A stretch of 48,511 nucleotides of DNA from JBOGEN01 sp050743265 (GCA_050743265.1 JBOGEN010000119.1:1-48511); one strand, 5' to 3'; positions 18,281-27,069 are shown, numbered from the stretch's first letter. Notes: generated by a model from the sequence alone, not told the origin. Numbers and translations are program-made.

Positions 18281-18898
18281 TCATCTGATCCGTCGACGGT
18301 GGTCGAGCCGTTCCCGCGCCGCCGTACGCATCACGTGCTCCACGAGCGTGACGAGCACCTCCCTGCTGGACCTCCGCTCGCGCGCGTCGCACATCAGCAG
18401 CGGCACGGAGGCGTCGAGGCCCAGCGCAGCCCGGACCGCGTCCGGCGCGCTGTCCCTGCGCCCGAAGAAGCAGTTGACGCCGACGGTGAAGGGCATGTCC
18501 CGCCGCAGGAAGAAGTCGACGGACGCGAGGCTGGCGTCGAGCCGCCGGGTGTCGGCGAGGACGACCGCGCCCAGCGCCCCACGCGCCAGGTCGTCCCACA
18601 GGAACCAGAACCGGTTCTGGCCGGGGGTCCCGAACAGGTAGAGCACCAGCGAGGAGCTCAGCGTGATCCGGCCGACGTCCACCGCGACCGTCGTGGTCGT
18701 CTCCTCCTCGATGCCCGCGAGGTCGTCCACGGTGCGGTCGGCGTGCGTCATCACCTCCTCGGTGCGCAGCGGAGGGATCTCGCTCACCGAGCCGACCATC
18801 GTGGTCTTGCCGACACCGAAGCCACCCGCGACGACGATCTTCACCGCCGTGGGGGACGCCGCCGTCGGCTGTACCGGGTCGGAGACTGCGGATGTCAT
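18281..18898 (-). CDS. CvnD-type small GTPase, without its conservon partners
   Basis: 205 residues. The P-loop is VVAGGFGVGKTTMVGS, the switch II region is YLFGTPGQNRFWFLWDDLA, and VNCFFGRR lies where the NKxD base motif is expected. This is the family of conservon GTPases that in Streptomyces work with a histidine-kinase-like sensor (CvnA), a roadblock protein (CvnB) and a DUF742 protein (CvnC). None of those three lies beside it here, so it is an orphan. The start ATG 18898 has GGAGG 9 nt upstream. A perfect palindrome at 18929-18946 lies upstream and could be an operator. Confidence 0.9.
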   Translation of the reverse strand: MTSAVSDPVQPTAASPTAVKIVVAGGFGVGKTTMVGSVSEIPPLRTEEVMTHADRTVDDLAGIEEETTTTVAVDVGRITLSSSLVLYLFGTPGQNRFWFLWDDLARGALGAVVLADTRRLDASLASVDFFLRRDMPFTVGVNCFFGRRDSAPDAVRAALGLDASVPLLMCDARERRSSREVLVTLVEHVMRTAARERLDHRRRIR

Positions 18899-18928
18899 CG
18901 ACTACGGCCTCCAGTCCGGTTACGGAGT

Positions 18929-18946
18929 GTGGTCACATTCGACCAC
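18929..18946. promoter_or_regulatory. Palindromic operator candidate upstream of the CvnD-like gene
   Basis: GTGGTC-N6-GACCAC is a perfect 6-bp inverted repeat with a 6-nt spacer, 31-48 bp upstream of the GTPase start. Size and spacing suit a dimeric regulator or a promoter-proximal operator. The rest of the 122-bp gap to the kinase gene has no clear feature. Confidence 0.45.
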
Positions 18947-19020
18947 GCCGCGGGTCGACGCTGTCACGGCCCGTGCATGGGGGACGCGTCTGACCATCCG
19001 TGCGGTGGTTCGTAAGGCGG

Positions 19021-19953
19021 TCAGGGTCGCGGTGCGTGACCCGTCGATGGCCGCGCACCCACCCGGGCGACCGCCCGTGCGGCGAGGAGGCATCCGGCCG
19101 CGAGGGTGTCGACGGGCCCGCTCCCCGTGAGCCAGGCGGCGATGGTCCCGGCTGCGAAGGCGTCGCCGGCCCCCGTCGTGTCGACCACCGGGACGGGGTC
19201 GGCCGGCCTGGCGACCGGGGCGTGCCCTGCCGCGGCCCACACGGCGCCCCGCCGGCCTCGGGTGCATATGACCGCGCCGTACGTCCCGGCGAGGGTCGCG
19301 AGCGCGCGGTCCGTGTCGTCCGTGCCGGCCAGGACGTGCGTCTCGGCCTCGTTCGGCAGGAGCAGGTCGGCCCCGGTGGTCCAGGCGAGGAACGCCTCCG
19401 CGCCGACCGTACTCAGCGGGGCGGCCGAGGCCGGGTCCACGGAGACGGTCATCTCGGCGTCCCGGGCCAGCGCCAGGGCGTGCAACCCCGCCTCCCGGGA
19501 GCCGGGGTCGAGCAGCACGTAACCGGAGAGGTGGAGGTGCCGTCCGGACCGGAACTCGCCCTCCGGGACGTCGGTGGGTGCGAGCGCCGCGTTCGCGCCC
19601 TGGTCCGGCAGCATCGTGCGCTGTCCGTCGGGTGAGACGAGCACGACGCAGGCGCCGGTCGGCCGGCCCGGGTCCCGGGTGACCCGTAGCGTGACGCCCT
19701 GGCCGGACAGCCCGGCCTGTTCCGCGTCGCCGGCGGCGTCCGCTCCGACCCGGGCCACGAGCACGGTGGGCGTGCCGGTCCCCGCGAGCCAGGCCGCCAC
19801 GTTGGCTCCGGCTCCGCCCCCGCGCGTGGAGACCCGCGCGGGGGTGTCGCTGCCGTACGCCACCGCGTGCTCGGCCACCGCGACCACGTCGTGCATCACC
19901 GGACCGACCACGACGACCGGGTGCGCAGGCACGCGCCGCCCGGGGCTGCTCAC
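19021..19953 (-). CDS. PfkB-family sugar kinase, probable pseudouridine kinase
   Basis: 310 residues of the ribokinase/PfkB fold. The N-terminal signature region is STRGGGAGANVAAWLAGTG, and the C-terminal signature is VVDTTGAGDAFAAGTIAAWL with the catalytic Asp. It should phosphorylate a nucleoside or sugar at the 5' or 6' hydroxyl. The gene follows psuG directly: GTG 19953 overlaps the psuG stop as GTGA (19950-19953), so the two are translationally coupled. The substrate pseudouridine is inferred from this pairing, since PsuK/PsuG form the known breakdown pathway. Confidence 0.88.
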   Translation of the reverse strand: MSSPGRRVPAHPVVVVGPVMHDVVAVAEHAVAYGSDTPARVSTRGGGAGANVAAWLAGTGTPTVLVARVGADAAGDAEQAGLSGQGVTLRVTRDPGRPTGACVVLVSPDGQRTMLPDQGANAALAPTDVPEGEFRSGRHLHLSGYVLLDPGSREAGLHALALARDAEMTVSVDPASAAPLSTVGAEAFLAWTTGADLLLPNEAETHVLAGTDDTDRALATLAGTYGAVICTRGRRGAVWAAAGHAPVARPADPVPVVDTTGAGDAFAAGTIAAWLTGSGPVDTLAAGCLLAARAVARVGARPSTGHAPRP

Positions 19954-20876
19954 GTGGCGCCTGCGACGGCGGCGGCCGCGATGCGGGCGGCCAGCGTGGC
20001 GTTGCGCCGCACGATGCGGATGTTGACCTCGAGGCTCGCCCCCGACGTCTCGCGGTGGAAGTGGTCGAGCAGGAACGGCGTCACGTCCTTGCCGTGCACG
20101 CCGGCCTCGCCGGCGGCCCGCAGCCCGGAGGTGAGCACGGTGTCGTGCAGGTCGGGGTCGAGCTGCTCGTCGGCCGGGAGCGGGTTCGCCACGAGGAGGG
20201 CGGAGTCGGCAAGCCCCAGCCTGTCCCGCGCGTACATCACGGCCGCCACCTCGGCGGGCTCGTCCACCCGCCAGGTCACGGCGTAGCCGGAGTCGCGCAG
20301 GTAGAAGCCGGGGAAGCGGTCGGTGCCGTAGCCGAGTACGCCCACGTTGAGGGTTTCCAGCCGCTCCAGCGTGGCCGGGACGTCGAGGACCGACTTCACC
20401 CCGGCGCACACGACCACCATGCCGGTGCGGGCGAGCGTGGTCAGGTCGGCGGACTCGTCCCAGGTCGTCCGCGCCTCCCGGTGGACCCCACCGAGGCCTC
20501 CGGTGGCGAACACCCTCACCCCCGCGAGCCGGGCCAGGTACGCCGTACTGGCCACCGTGGTCGCGGCGTTGCCCCCGCGCGCGACGACGACGGCGAGGTC
20601 GCGGACACCGGCCTTGACCACGTCGTCGCGCCCGGTCACCGCCTGGAGGCCGTCAGCGTCCAGGCCGACCCGGGCCACGCCGTCGAGGACGGCGACGGTC
20701 GCGGGGACCGCGCCCTCGGCCCGCACGGCGTCCTCGACCTCGCGGGCGACCCTGGCGTTGGCCGGACGCGGGAGCCCGTGGGCGAGCAGGGTGCTCTCCA
20801 GGGCGACCACCGGGCGTCCCGCCTCGAGGGCGGCCGTGACCGCGGGGTGGACTCGCAGGGCGGACGGATCGGGCAT
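19950..20876 (-). CDS. psuG: Pseudouridine-5'-phosphate glycosidase
   Basis: 308 residues of the PsuG/indigoidine synthase A family, which splits the C-C glycosidic bond of pseudouridine 5'-phosphate into uracil and ribose 5-phosphate. Visible signatures are PVVALESTLLAHGLPRPANA, VARGGNAATTVASTAYLA, VFATGGLGGVHREA (metal and phosphate loop) and VVCAGVKSVLDVPATLE. ATG 20876 is preceded by TACCGT exactly 7 nt upstream, so it is probably leaderless; an in-frame GTG at 20885 is the alternative. It overlaps the downstream kinase gene by 4 nt. Confidence 0.95.
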   Translation of the reverse strand: MPDPSALRVHPAVTAALEAGRPVVALESTLLAHGLPRPANARVAREVEDAVRAEGAVPATVAVLDGVARVGLDADGLQAVTGRDDVVKAGVRDLAVVVARGGNAATTVASTAYLARLAGVRVFATGGLGGVHREARTTWDESADLTTLARTGMVVVCAGVKSVLDVPATLERLETLNVGVLGYGTDRFPGFYLRDSGYAVTWRVDEPAEVAAVMYARDRLGLADSALLVANPLPADEQLDPDLHDTVLTSGLRAAGEAGVHGKDVTPFLLDHFHRETSGASLEVNIRIVRRNATLAARIAAAAVAGAT

Positions 20877-20883
20877 GGATCGC

Positions 20884-20889
20884 ACGGTA
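20884..20889 (-). promoter_or_regulatory. -10 box for leaderless psuG transcript
   Basis: TACCGT on the minus strand, 7 nt before ATG 20876. No ribosome site is seen. Confidence 0.5.
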
Positions 20890-21008
20890 TCCGCCGACCC
20901 GCCGCAGACGTGCCCGTCGAGGAGCGCGTCATGTCTCGACCTTCATGTCACCGCAGTGCCAGGATCGCGGCGGGGCACGTCGCCCGGCATCGACGCAGGG
21001 GAGGGGCC

Positions 21009-22454
21009 GTGACCTCGTATGTGAGCCGTGACCACCTCGAGAGAGCTGCGGCGGACGAAGCCACGCTCGACCGGGCGCTGGGTCATGCGCGTGCTTTCCT
21101 CGCGACGCTGCCCGAGCGGCCGGTCCGTGCGGACGCCTCTCCGGCCGAGCTGCTCGCGGCGTTCGGCGGGCCGCTTCCCGACGACCCGGAGGATCCGGCC
21201 GACGTCGTCGACAGGCTGGCCGCAGCGGCCGGCCCCGGGCTCGTCGCGAGCCAGTCCGGCCGCTTCTTCGGCTGGGTGATCGGTGGCGCGCTGCCCGCCG
21301 CACTGGCCGCGGACTGGCTGACCTCGGTGTGGGACCAGAACGCCGGGCTGCTCGCGGCAGCCCCGGCTGCCGTCGCCGCGGAGAACGTGGCCGCGGGGTG
21401 GCTGCGCGACCTGCTCGCCCTTCCCGCGGGGAGCACGGTCGGGCTGACCACCGGCGCGTGCATGGCGAACTTCACCGGCATCCTGTCCGGGCGTCAGGCC
21501 GTTCTCGCCCGTGCGGGCTGGGACGTCGAGGTCGACGGGCTCCAGGGGGCGCCGCGAATCCGCGTCCTGGCGGGAGACCAGCGCCACGTCACCGTCGACG
21601 CGGCGTTGCGGTACGCGGGACTCGGCGCCGGGCGTACGGTCCTGGTCGAGACCGACGACCAGGGGCGGATGCGCGCGGACGCCCTGGCCCGGGCCCTCGC
21701 CGAGGGCGAAGCCGGCCAGCCCACGATCGTCTGCGCGGCCGCGGGCAACGTGAACACCGGAGCTTTCGACCCGCTCGCCGAGGTCTGCGACCTCGCCCAC
21801 GCGCGCGGCGCCTGGGTCCATGTGGACGGGGCGTTCGGGCTGTGGGCGGCCGCCGCGCCGTCCACCCGCCACCTGGCGGCTGGGGCGGAGCGGGCCGACT
21901 CGTGGGCGTCCGACGCGCACAAGTGGCTCAACACGCCGTACGACTGCGGCATCGTCGCCGTCGCCGACGCGGAGGTGCACACCCGGGCGCTGGGTGCGCA
22001 TGCCGCGTACTTCGGGGCCGAGGGCGACCTCGTCGACCCACTGGCCCTGGTGCCGGACTTCTCCCGGCGCGCCCGCGGCTTCCCGGTCTGGGCGGCACTC
22101 GCCTCGCTCGGTCGCTGGGGTGTGGCCGACCTGGTCGAGCGCTGCTGCGCGCACGCGCGACGCCTCGCGGCCGCGGTGGGCGCGCTGCCGGGTGCGGACG
22201 TCCTCAACGACGTCGTGCTCAACCAGGTGCTGCTGAGGTTCACCGACGACACGACCACCGACGCGGTCGTTCGCGGCCTGGTCGAGGACGGCACTGTGTT
22301 CGTCACCGGCTCGACCTGGAAGGGCCGCCAGGCGATGCGAGTGTCCTTCTCGAACTGGCGGACGACCGACGAGGACGTCGACCGCACCGTGGACGCGGTC
22401 GCCCGGGTGCTCGCGGCGATCTCGCGGCCCGAGCACTCGCCGGGCCGGGCGTGA
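21009..22454 (+). CDS. Pyridoxal-phosphate-dependent decarboxylase (group II amino-acid decarboxylase fold)
   Basis: 481 residues. The cofactor lysine is in SWASDAHKWLNTPYDCG, the cofactor-ring Asp is in WVHVDGAFGLWAAA, and SQSGRFFGWVIGGALPAAL and TGACMANFTGILSGRQA are family blocks around the phosphate site. Members decarboxylate aromatic or acidic amino acids; the substrate cannot be read from sequence. GTG 21009 lies 2 nt after GGGGAGGGG, a little close; the downstream GTG at 21021 is possible. The next gene may begin at GTG 22451, overlapping the stop as GTGA, or 27 nt after this stop at 22481. Confidence 0.88.
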   Translation: MTSYVSRDHLERAAADEATLDRALGHARAFLATLPERPVRADASPAELLAAFGGPLPDDPEDPADVVDRLAAAAGPGLVASQSGRFFGWVIGGALPAALAADWLTSVWDQNAGLLAAAPAAVAAENVAAGWLRDLLALPAGSTVGLTTGACMANFTGILSGRQAVLARAGWDVEVDGLQGAPRIRVLAGDQRHVTVDAALRYAGLGAGRTVLVETDDQGRMRADALARALAEGEAGQPTIVCAAAGNVNTGAFDPLAEVCDLAHARGAWVHVDGAFGLWAAAAPSTRHLAAGAERADSWASDAHKWLNTPYDCGIVAVADAEVHTRALGAHAAYFGAEGDLVDPLALVPDFSRRARGFPVWAALASLGRWGVADLVERCCAHARRLAAAVGALPGADVLNDVVLNQVLLRFTDDTTTDAVVRGLVEDGTVFVTGSTWKGRQAMRVSFSNWRTTDEDVDRTVDAVARVLAAISRPEHSPGRA

Positions 22455-22467
22455 CGGGACCAGCGAC

Positions 22468-22473
22468 TAGCCT
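22468..22473 (+). promoter_or_regulatory. -10 box for leaderless GNAT/acyl-CoA synthetase transcript
   Basis: TAGCCT lies exactly 7 nt before GTG 22481, which decides that start over the GTG at 22451. Confidence 0.6.
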
Positions 22474-22480
22474 GCCCCGG

Positions 22481-25150
22481 GTGGAGCCCGTGCCGCGCGC
22501 GTACCCCACCCACTGGGAGGCCGACGTCGTCCTCCGCGACGGGGGAACGGCGCACGTGCGGCCCATCGTGCCGGGGGACGCCGACCGGCTCACCGCCTTC
22601 CACGCCAGGCTGAGCCCGGAGACGATCTACCTCCGGTTCTTCGCCGCGTACCCCACACTGACCGCGAAGGACGTGGAGCGGTTCACGACCGTGGACCACG
22701 ACCGCCGGGTGGCCCTCGTCGCGACCATCGGCGAGGAGATCATCGGAGTCGTCCGCTATGACCGGGTCGCCGAGGACACCGCGGAGGTGGCCTTCGTCGT
22801 CGCGGACGAGCACCAGGGCCGCGGTCTCGGCTCGGTGCTCCTCGAGCACGTGGCCGCCGCCGCGCGCGAGCGTGGGCTCAAGCGCTTCGTCGCGGACGTG
22901 CTGCCGCACAACCGGAAGATGATCGGCGTGTTCGTCGAGGCCGGGTTCTCCCTCGCGCGCGAGGTGGAGGAGGGCGTGCTGCGGCTCACGTTCGACATCG
23001 AGGAGACGGAGACGTCCCGCGGGGTGATGCAGTCCCGTGAGCACCGGGCCGAGGCGCGCTCGATCGGCCGGCTGCTCGCGCCCGCGTCCGTGGCGGTCGT
23101 GGGAGCAAGCCGAGACGTGCACACCATCGGCCAGACGGTGCTGCGCAACCTGCTCGCCGGGCGGTTCACCGGCCAGGTGTACGCGGTCAACCCGAACGCG
23201 GACGCGATCGCCGGCCTGCCCGCGTACGCCTCGCTGGCCGACGTGCCCCGGCCGGTGGACCTCGCCGTGGTCGCCGTCCGGGCCGAGGTGGTGACCGATG
23301 TCGTAAGCCAAGCCGCGGGCAGGGGCGTGCACGGGCTGGTCGTGATGTCCAGCGGGTTCGCCGAGGTGGGGGAGGAGGGGCGCCGACGGCAGGTGGAGCT
23401 GGTCCAGGCGGCCCGGGCATCCGGCATGCGGGTCATCGGCCCGAACTGCCTCGGCGTCGTCAACACGCACCCGGACGTCTCGCTCAACGCCACGCTCGCC
23501 CCGATCAGCCCGCACCGCGGCCGGGTCGGCTTCTTCTCCCAGTCCGGAGCGCTCGGCATCGCGATCCTCGAGAACGCCAAGACCCGGGGGCTCGGGCTGT
23601 CCACGTTCGTCTCCGCGGGCAACCGGGTGGACGTGTCCGGCAATGACCTCCTCCAGTACTGGGAGGAGGACCCGGACACCGACGTCGTCATGCTCTACCT
23701 CGAGTCGATCGGCAACCCGCGCAAGTTCACCCGCCTCGCCCGGCGGATCGGGCGGCAGAAGCCGGTGGTCGCGGTGAAGTCCGGCCGGTCGACGCAGGGG
23801 GTCCCGCTCGGCCACGCCGTCGGGCGGTTCTCGCTGCCCGACACCGCAGTGGACGCGCTCTTCCGCCAGGCCGGGGTCATCCGGGTGGACACCGTGGCCC
23901 AGATGTTCGATGTGGCCCAGGTGCTCGCGTACCAGCCCCTGCCCGACGGGCCGCGGGTGGGGATCGTCGGCAACTCCGACTCGCTCGGGCTGCTGGCCGA
24001 GGACGCGTGCGTCGCGGCCGGGCTCGAGCCGCGGGCACCCGTCGACCTCGGGACCACCTCGACCAGTGCGGAGTTCGAGGCCGCGCTGGCCGCGATGCTC
24101 GCCGACGACACGGTCGACGCGGTCATCACCGTGTTCGTGCCGCCGCTGACCGTCCGCAACGCGGAGGTCGCGCACGTGCTCGCCGAGCACGCCGCGACGT
24201 CGGACAAGCCCGTGGTGTCCACGTTCCTCGCCATGGAGGGCGTACCGGACCTGCTGCGCCGCCAGGAGCGGGACGGCTCGCCTGCCCGGGGGTCGATCCC
24301 GTCGTTCGCCTCCCCGGAGGACGCCGCCCGTGCCCTCGCCGCGGTGACCAGGTACGCCGAGTGGAGGCGTACCCCCCTCGGCTCGGTGCCCGACCTCGAG
24401 GTGGCCGCCGGGACGGCCCAGGCAATCTGCGAGAAGGCCCTGGCGGCAGCCCCCGAGGGCGGGCGCACCGGCGCCCCGCTGGACAGGGACGCGCTCGGCG
24501 AGATGCTGGCCGCGTACGGAGTGACGCTTGCCCCGTCCCGCCCCGTCACCACGGTCGAGGAGGCCGTGGCGGCCGCCGCAGACCTCGGCCACCCGGTCGC
24601 TCTGAAGATCACCGCTCCGGCGTTCCGGCACCGTGCCGACCTCGGGGGCGTCCGGCTCGACCTGGCGGACGAGGCGGACGTCCGGCAGGCCTTCGCCGCG
24701 ATGGCCGAGCGCTTCCCCGGCCTGGACCGGGCCCGGCTCGTCGTCCAGCCGATGGCGCCACCCGGGGTGGCCACCGTCGTGGGCACGGCCGAGCACCCGC
24801 TGTTCGGCCCGCTCGTCTCGTTCGGCGTGGGCAGGGTCGCGGTGGACCTGTACGGGGACGTGGCGTACGGGGCGCCGCCGATCACCGACCGCGAGGCCGC
24901 CCGCATGGTCCGTTCCGTCAAGGCCTCGCCGCTGCTGTTCGGCTACCGGGGGGCGGAGCTGGTGCACGTGCACGCCCTGGAGGATCTGCTGCTGCGGGTG
25001 TCCCGGCTCGCCGACGACCGGCCCGAGATCGCCGCGCTGGAGCTGAACCCCGTCCTCGTCGCCCCCCGGGGGCTCACCGTGCTCGACGCCGAGGCCACGC
25101 TGCGCCGGCCCGGTCCACGGCCCGACCAGGGGCCGCGCCGGCTCCGCTGA
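22481..25150 (+). CDS. GNAT acetyltransferase fused to NDP-forming acyl-CoA synthetase-like domains (Pat type)
   Basis: 889 residues. The order is a GNAT domain (about 1-170, acetyl-CoA loop DEHQGRGLGS), a CoA-binding Rossmann domain (ASVAVVGASRDVHTIGQTVL), a succinyl-CoA-ligase-like domain (FFSQSGALGIAILENAK, GIVGNSDSLGLLAEDA) and an ATP-grasp domain at the C-terminus (YGVTLAPSRPV onward). The GNAT-first order is that of the actinobacterial Pat proteins that acetylate and switch off acyl-CoA synthetases. A His remains in the ligase part (VPLGHAVGRFSLPD), where the active-site His of NDP-forming enzymes is expected. A likely lysine acetyltransferase of central metabolism. Start set by the TAGCCT box. 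Confidence 0.92.
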   Translation: MEPVPRAYPTHWEADVVLRDGGTAHVRPIVPGDADRLTAFHARLSPETIYLRFFAAYPTLTAKDVERFTTVDHDRRVALVATIGEEIIGVVRYDRVAEDTAEVAFVVADEHQGRGLGSVLLEHVAAAARERGLKRFVADVLPHNRKMIGVFVEAGFSLAREVEEGVLRLTFDIEETETSRGVMQSREHRAEARSIGRLLAPASVAVVGASRDVHTIGQTVLRNLLAGRFTGQVYAVNPNADAIAGLPAYASLADVPRPVDLAVVAVRAEVVTDVVSQAAGRGVHGLVVMSSGFAEVGEEGRRRQVELVQAARASGMRVIGPNCLGVVNTHPDVSLNATLAPISPHRGRVGFFSQSGALGIAILENAKTRGLGLSTFVSAGNRVDVSGNDLLQYWEEDPDTDVVMLYLESIGNPRKFTRLARRIGRQKPVVAVKSGRSTQGVPLGHAVGRFSLPDTAVDALFRQAGVIRVDTVAQMFDVAQVLAYQPLPDGPRVGIVGNSDSLGLLAEDACVAAGLEPRAPVDLGTTSTSAEFEAALAAMLADDTVDAVITVFVPPLTVRNAEVAHVLAEHAATSDKPVVSTFLAMEGVPDLLRRQERDGSPARGSIPSFASPEDAARALAAVTRYAEWRRTPLGSVPDLEVAAGTAQAICEKALAAAPEGGRTGAPLDRDALGEMLAAYGVTLAPSRPVTTVEEAVAAAADLGHPVALKITAPAFRHRADLGGVRLDLADEADVRQAFAAMAERFPGLDRARLVVQPMAPPGVATVVGTAEHPLFGPLVSFGVGRVAVDLYGDVAYGAPPITDREAARMVRSVKASPLLFGYRGAELVHVHALEDLLLRVSRLADDRPEIAALELNPVLVAPRGLTVLDAEATLRRPGPRPDQGPRRLR

Positions 25151-25151
25151 T

Positions 25152-25185
25152 CGGCGGGCCCGCCCTCCTGCCTCCGGGCCCGCCG
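25152..25185 (+). terminator. Hairpin terminator after the GNAT/acyl-CoA synthetase gene
   Basis: A perfect 11-bp stem, CGGCGGGCCCG (25152-25162) with 25175-25185, and a 12-nt pyrimidine-rich loop, beginning 2 bp after the stop. No U-tract, like other terminators here. Confidence 0.8.
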
Positions 25186-25246
25186 GGCGCTGGTCCGGGC
25201 CTGCGACAGTGGCGAGAGGCCCCCCGCTCGGTGCAAGGATGGGCCC

Positions 25247-25855
25247 ATGGCCGACACGGGTACCTCGACCCACCACACGTCCCGGGACCTCCGCACGGCG
25301 ATCGAGCGCGCGGGCTACTATCCCGCCCTGGTCGCGGAGGCCGTCGACGCCGCCGTGGGGGCCGAGCCCGTCCGGTCGTTCCTGGTCCACCAGGAGACGA
25401 CACTGGACCACTCCGAGGTGCGCCGCCACGTCACCGTGCTCGTCCTCACGCCGAGCCGCCTCGTCGTCGGCCACACCGACGACCACGCCCCGGACGAGAC
25501 CTCGTCCCACCCGTACGCGACCAGCTCGACCGAGGTCGTCCCGCTCGACGCGGTGACCTCGGTGGTCGTGACCCGTGTGGTGCCCGACCCGGCCGCGTAC
25601 CGCCCCGGCGGGACGCCGCGGGAGCTCGTTCTCACCGTGGGGTGGGGCGCGGTGGGGCGCCTCGACCTCGAGCCGGCCACCTGCGCCGACCCGTCGTGCG
25701 AGGCCGACCATGGCTACACCGGCACGCTGAACGCCGACGACCTGTCGCTGCGGGTCAGCGAGGCCGGGGACGGTGCCGACGTCGTGGCCCAGGCCGTCGC
25801 GTTCGGCCAGACGCTCTCCGAGGCCACCGCGGTGCACCTGCGCCCGGCGCGGTGA
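25247..25855 (+). CDS. DUF5998 family protein
   Basis: 202 residues. Matches the actinobacterial DUF5998 type: RAGYYPALVAEAVDAAVGAE near the N-terminus, FLVHQETTLDHSEVRRHVTV, then the strand-rich stretch LTPSRLVVGHTDDHAPDE, and a Cys pair in ATCADPSCEADHGY. Function is unknown; it resembles a small membrane-free sensor with a PH-like barrel (inference). ATG 25247 follows AAGGA with 7 nt spacing. The downstream gene starts at GTG 25852, overlapping this stop as GTGA, so the two proteins should be made together. Confidence 0.85.
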   Translation: MADTGTSTHHTSRDLRTAIERAGYYPALVAEAVDAAVGAEPVRSFLVHQETTLDHSEVRRHVTVLVLTPSRLVVGHTDDHAPDETSSHPYATSSTEVVPLDAVTSVVVTRVVPDPAAYRPGGTPRELVLTVGWGAVGRLDLEPATCADPSCEADHGYTGTLNADDLSLRVSEAGDGADVVAQAVAFGQTLSEATAVHLRPAR

Positions 25856-27054
25856 GCCGCGTGCGGGAGCCGGCTCACGGCCTGCCGGTGACGGTGGGCG
25901 CCGACGGTCTGCCGCCCGCTCCGCCGTACGGGCACGGCACGCTGTCCGAGGTACTCCCCAGCCTGCTCGCGGGCCTCGGCGTCCCGGGCGAGGAGGACAG
26001 GCTCGGCCTCGCCGCCGGTTCCCGTGTCTGCCTGCTGCTCGTCGACGGCATGGGGCTGACGCTGCTGCGCCGGCACGCGCACCTCGCGCCCTTCCTCGCC
26101 GGCCTTGCCGGCCTCGTCCCGTCCACGCCGGGCGACCGGGCGACCGGGTTCGTGAGCGCGGGCTTCCCGTCCACGACGGCGACGAGCCTCGGGTCGATCG
26201 GCACCGGGCTCACGCCGGCCGTGCACGGCATCCTCGGCTACCAGGTGGCGATCCCGGACACCGGGAGGCTGTTCAACGCCCTGCGCTGGCCTTCCGACGT
26301 GGACCCGCTGTCCTGGCAGCCGCACCGTACGGCCTTCGAGCGGGCCGCCGAGGCGGGCGTCCGCGTGAGCCACGTCGCGCGGTCCTCGTTCGCCGGCAGC
26401 GGGCTCACCCGGGCAGCGTTGCGCGGACCGGACTTCCTCGGCGCCGACGCCGCGGGAGAACGAGTCGCGGACGCGGTCGCGTCGCTCTCCGGGGCCGGGC
26501 CGACGCTCGCGTTCGTGTACCACGGAGACCTCGACAGCACCGGGCACCGCCGCGGTGTCGACTCGGACGCCTGGCGGGAGGAGCTCGCGCACACCGACCA
26601 GCTCGTGGAGCGCCTGCATGCCGCGCTTCCGGACGGTACGACGCTGGTCGTGACCGCCGACCACGGCATGGTCGACGTTCCGGACGACTGCCGCGTCGAC
26701 GCGGACACCGTGGACGCTCTGCGCGCGGGCGTCCGTCTGCTCGGTGGGGAGCCCCGGGCGCGCTACGTCTACACCCGGCCGGGCGCGTCGGAGGACGTCG
26801 CCGCGGCCTGGCGGGAGATCCTCGGGTCCGACTTCTGGGTGCTCGACCGGGAGGAGGTCCTGGCCGCGGGCTGGTTCGGTGCCCCGACCGAGACCGCGGC
26901 GGCCGCTCGGGTCGGGGAAGTCGTCGCGGCCGCCCGTGGCCGCGCCGCGGTCGTGGCGACCCGGGACGAGCCGACGGTGTCGCGGCTCGTCGGCATGCAC
27001 GGGTCGCTCACCGAGGAGGAGATGCTCGTGCCGTTGCTGACCGCACGCGTGTGA
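25852..27054 (+). CDS. Nucleotide pyrophosphatase/phosphodiesterase-like enzyme (alkaline phosphatase superfamily)
   Basis: 400 residues. Metal and nucleophile motifs are CLLLVDGMGLTLL (first Asp), SAGFPSTTATSLGSIGTG (Thr/Ser nucleophile), GDLDSTGHRRG (Asp and His) and VTADHGMVDVPD (Asp-His pair), with a final His in RLVGMHGSLTEEE. Such enzymes hydrolyse phosphodiester or pyrophosphate bonds. No signal peptide is seen, so it is cytoplasmic. The start GTG 25852 gives a GTGA overlap with DUF5998; GTG 25861 is an alternative. The two form a conserved-looking pair. The gene ends in a region of strong hairpins. Confidence 0.9.
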   Translation: MSRVREPAHGLPVTVGADGLPPAPPYGHGTLSEVLPSLLAGLGVPGEEDRLGLAAGSRVCLLLVDGMGLTLLRRHAHLAPFLAGLAGLVPSTPGDRATGFVSAGFPSTTATSLGSIGTGLTPAVHGILGYQVAIPDTGRLFNALRWPSDVDPLSWQPHRTAFERAAEAGVRVSHVARSSFAGSGLTRAALRGPDFLGADAAGERVADAVASLSGAGPTLAFVYHGDLDSTGHRRGVDSDAWREELAHTDQLVERLHAALPDGTTLVVTADHGMVDVPDDCRVDADTVDALRAGVRLLGGEPRARYVYTRPGASEDVAAAWREILGSDFWVLDREEVLAAGWFGAPTETAAAARVGEVVAAARGRAAVVATRDEPTVSRLVGMHGSLTEEEMLVPLLTARV

Positions 27055-27069
27055 GTCGCTGAGCGACTC
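27053..27069 (+). terminator. Small hairpin at the nucleotide pyrophosphatase stop
   Basis: GAGTCGCT (27053-27060) and AGCGACTC (27062-27069) are perfect inverted repeats around one base; the stop codon is part of the first arm. Confidence 0.5.

Noticed and set aside
21494..25837. Antisense open frame of about 1,447 codons
   Set aside because: It lies opposite the PLP decarboxylase, GNAT fusion and DUF5998 genes, has the Arg/His/Pro/Gly-rich composition of a GC-biased shadow, and no protein motifs.
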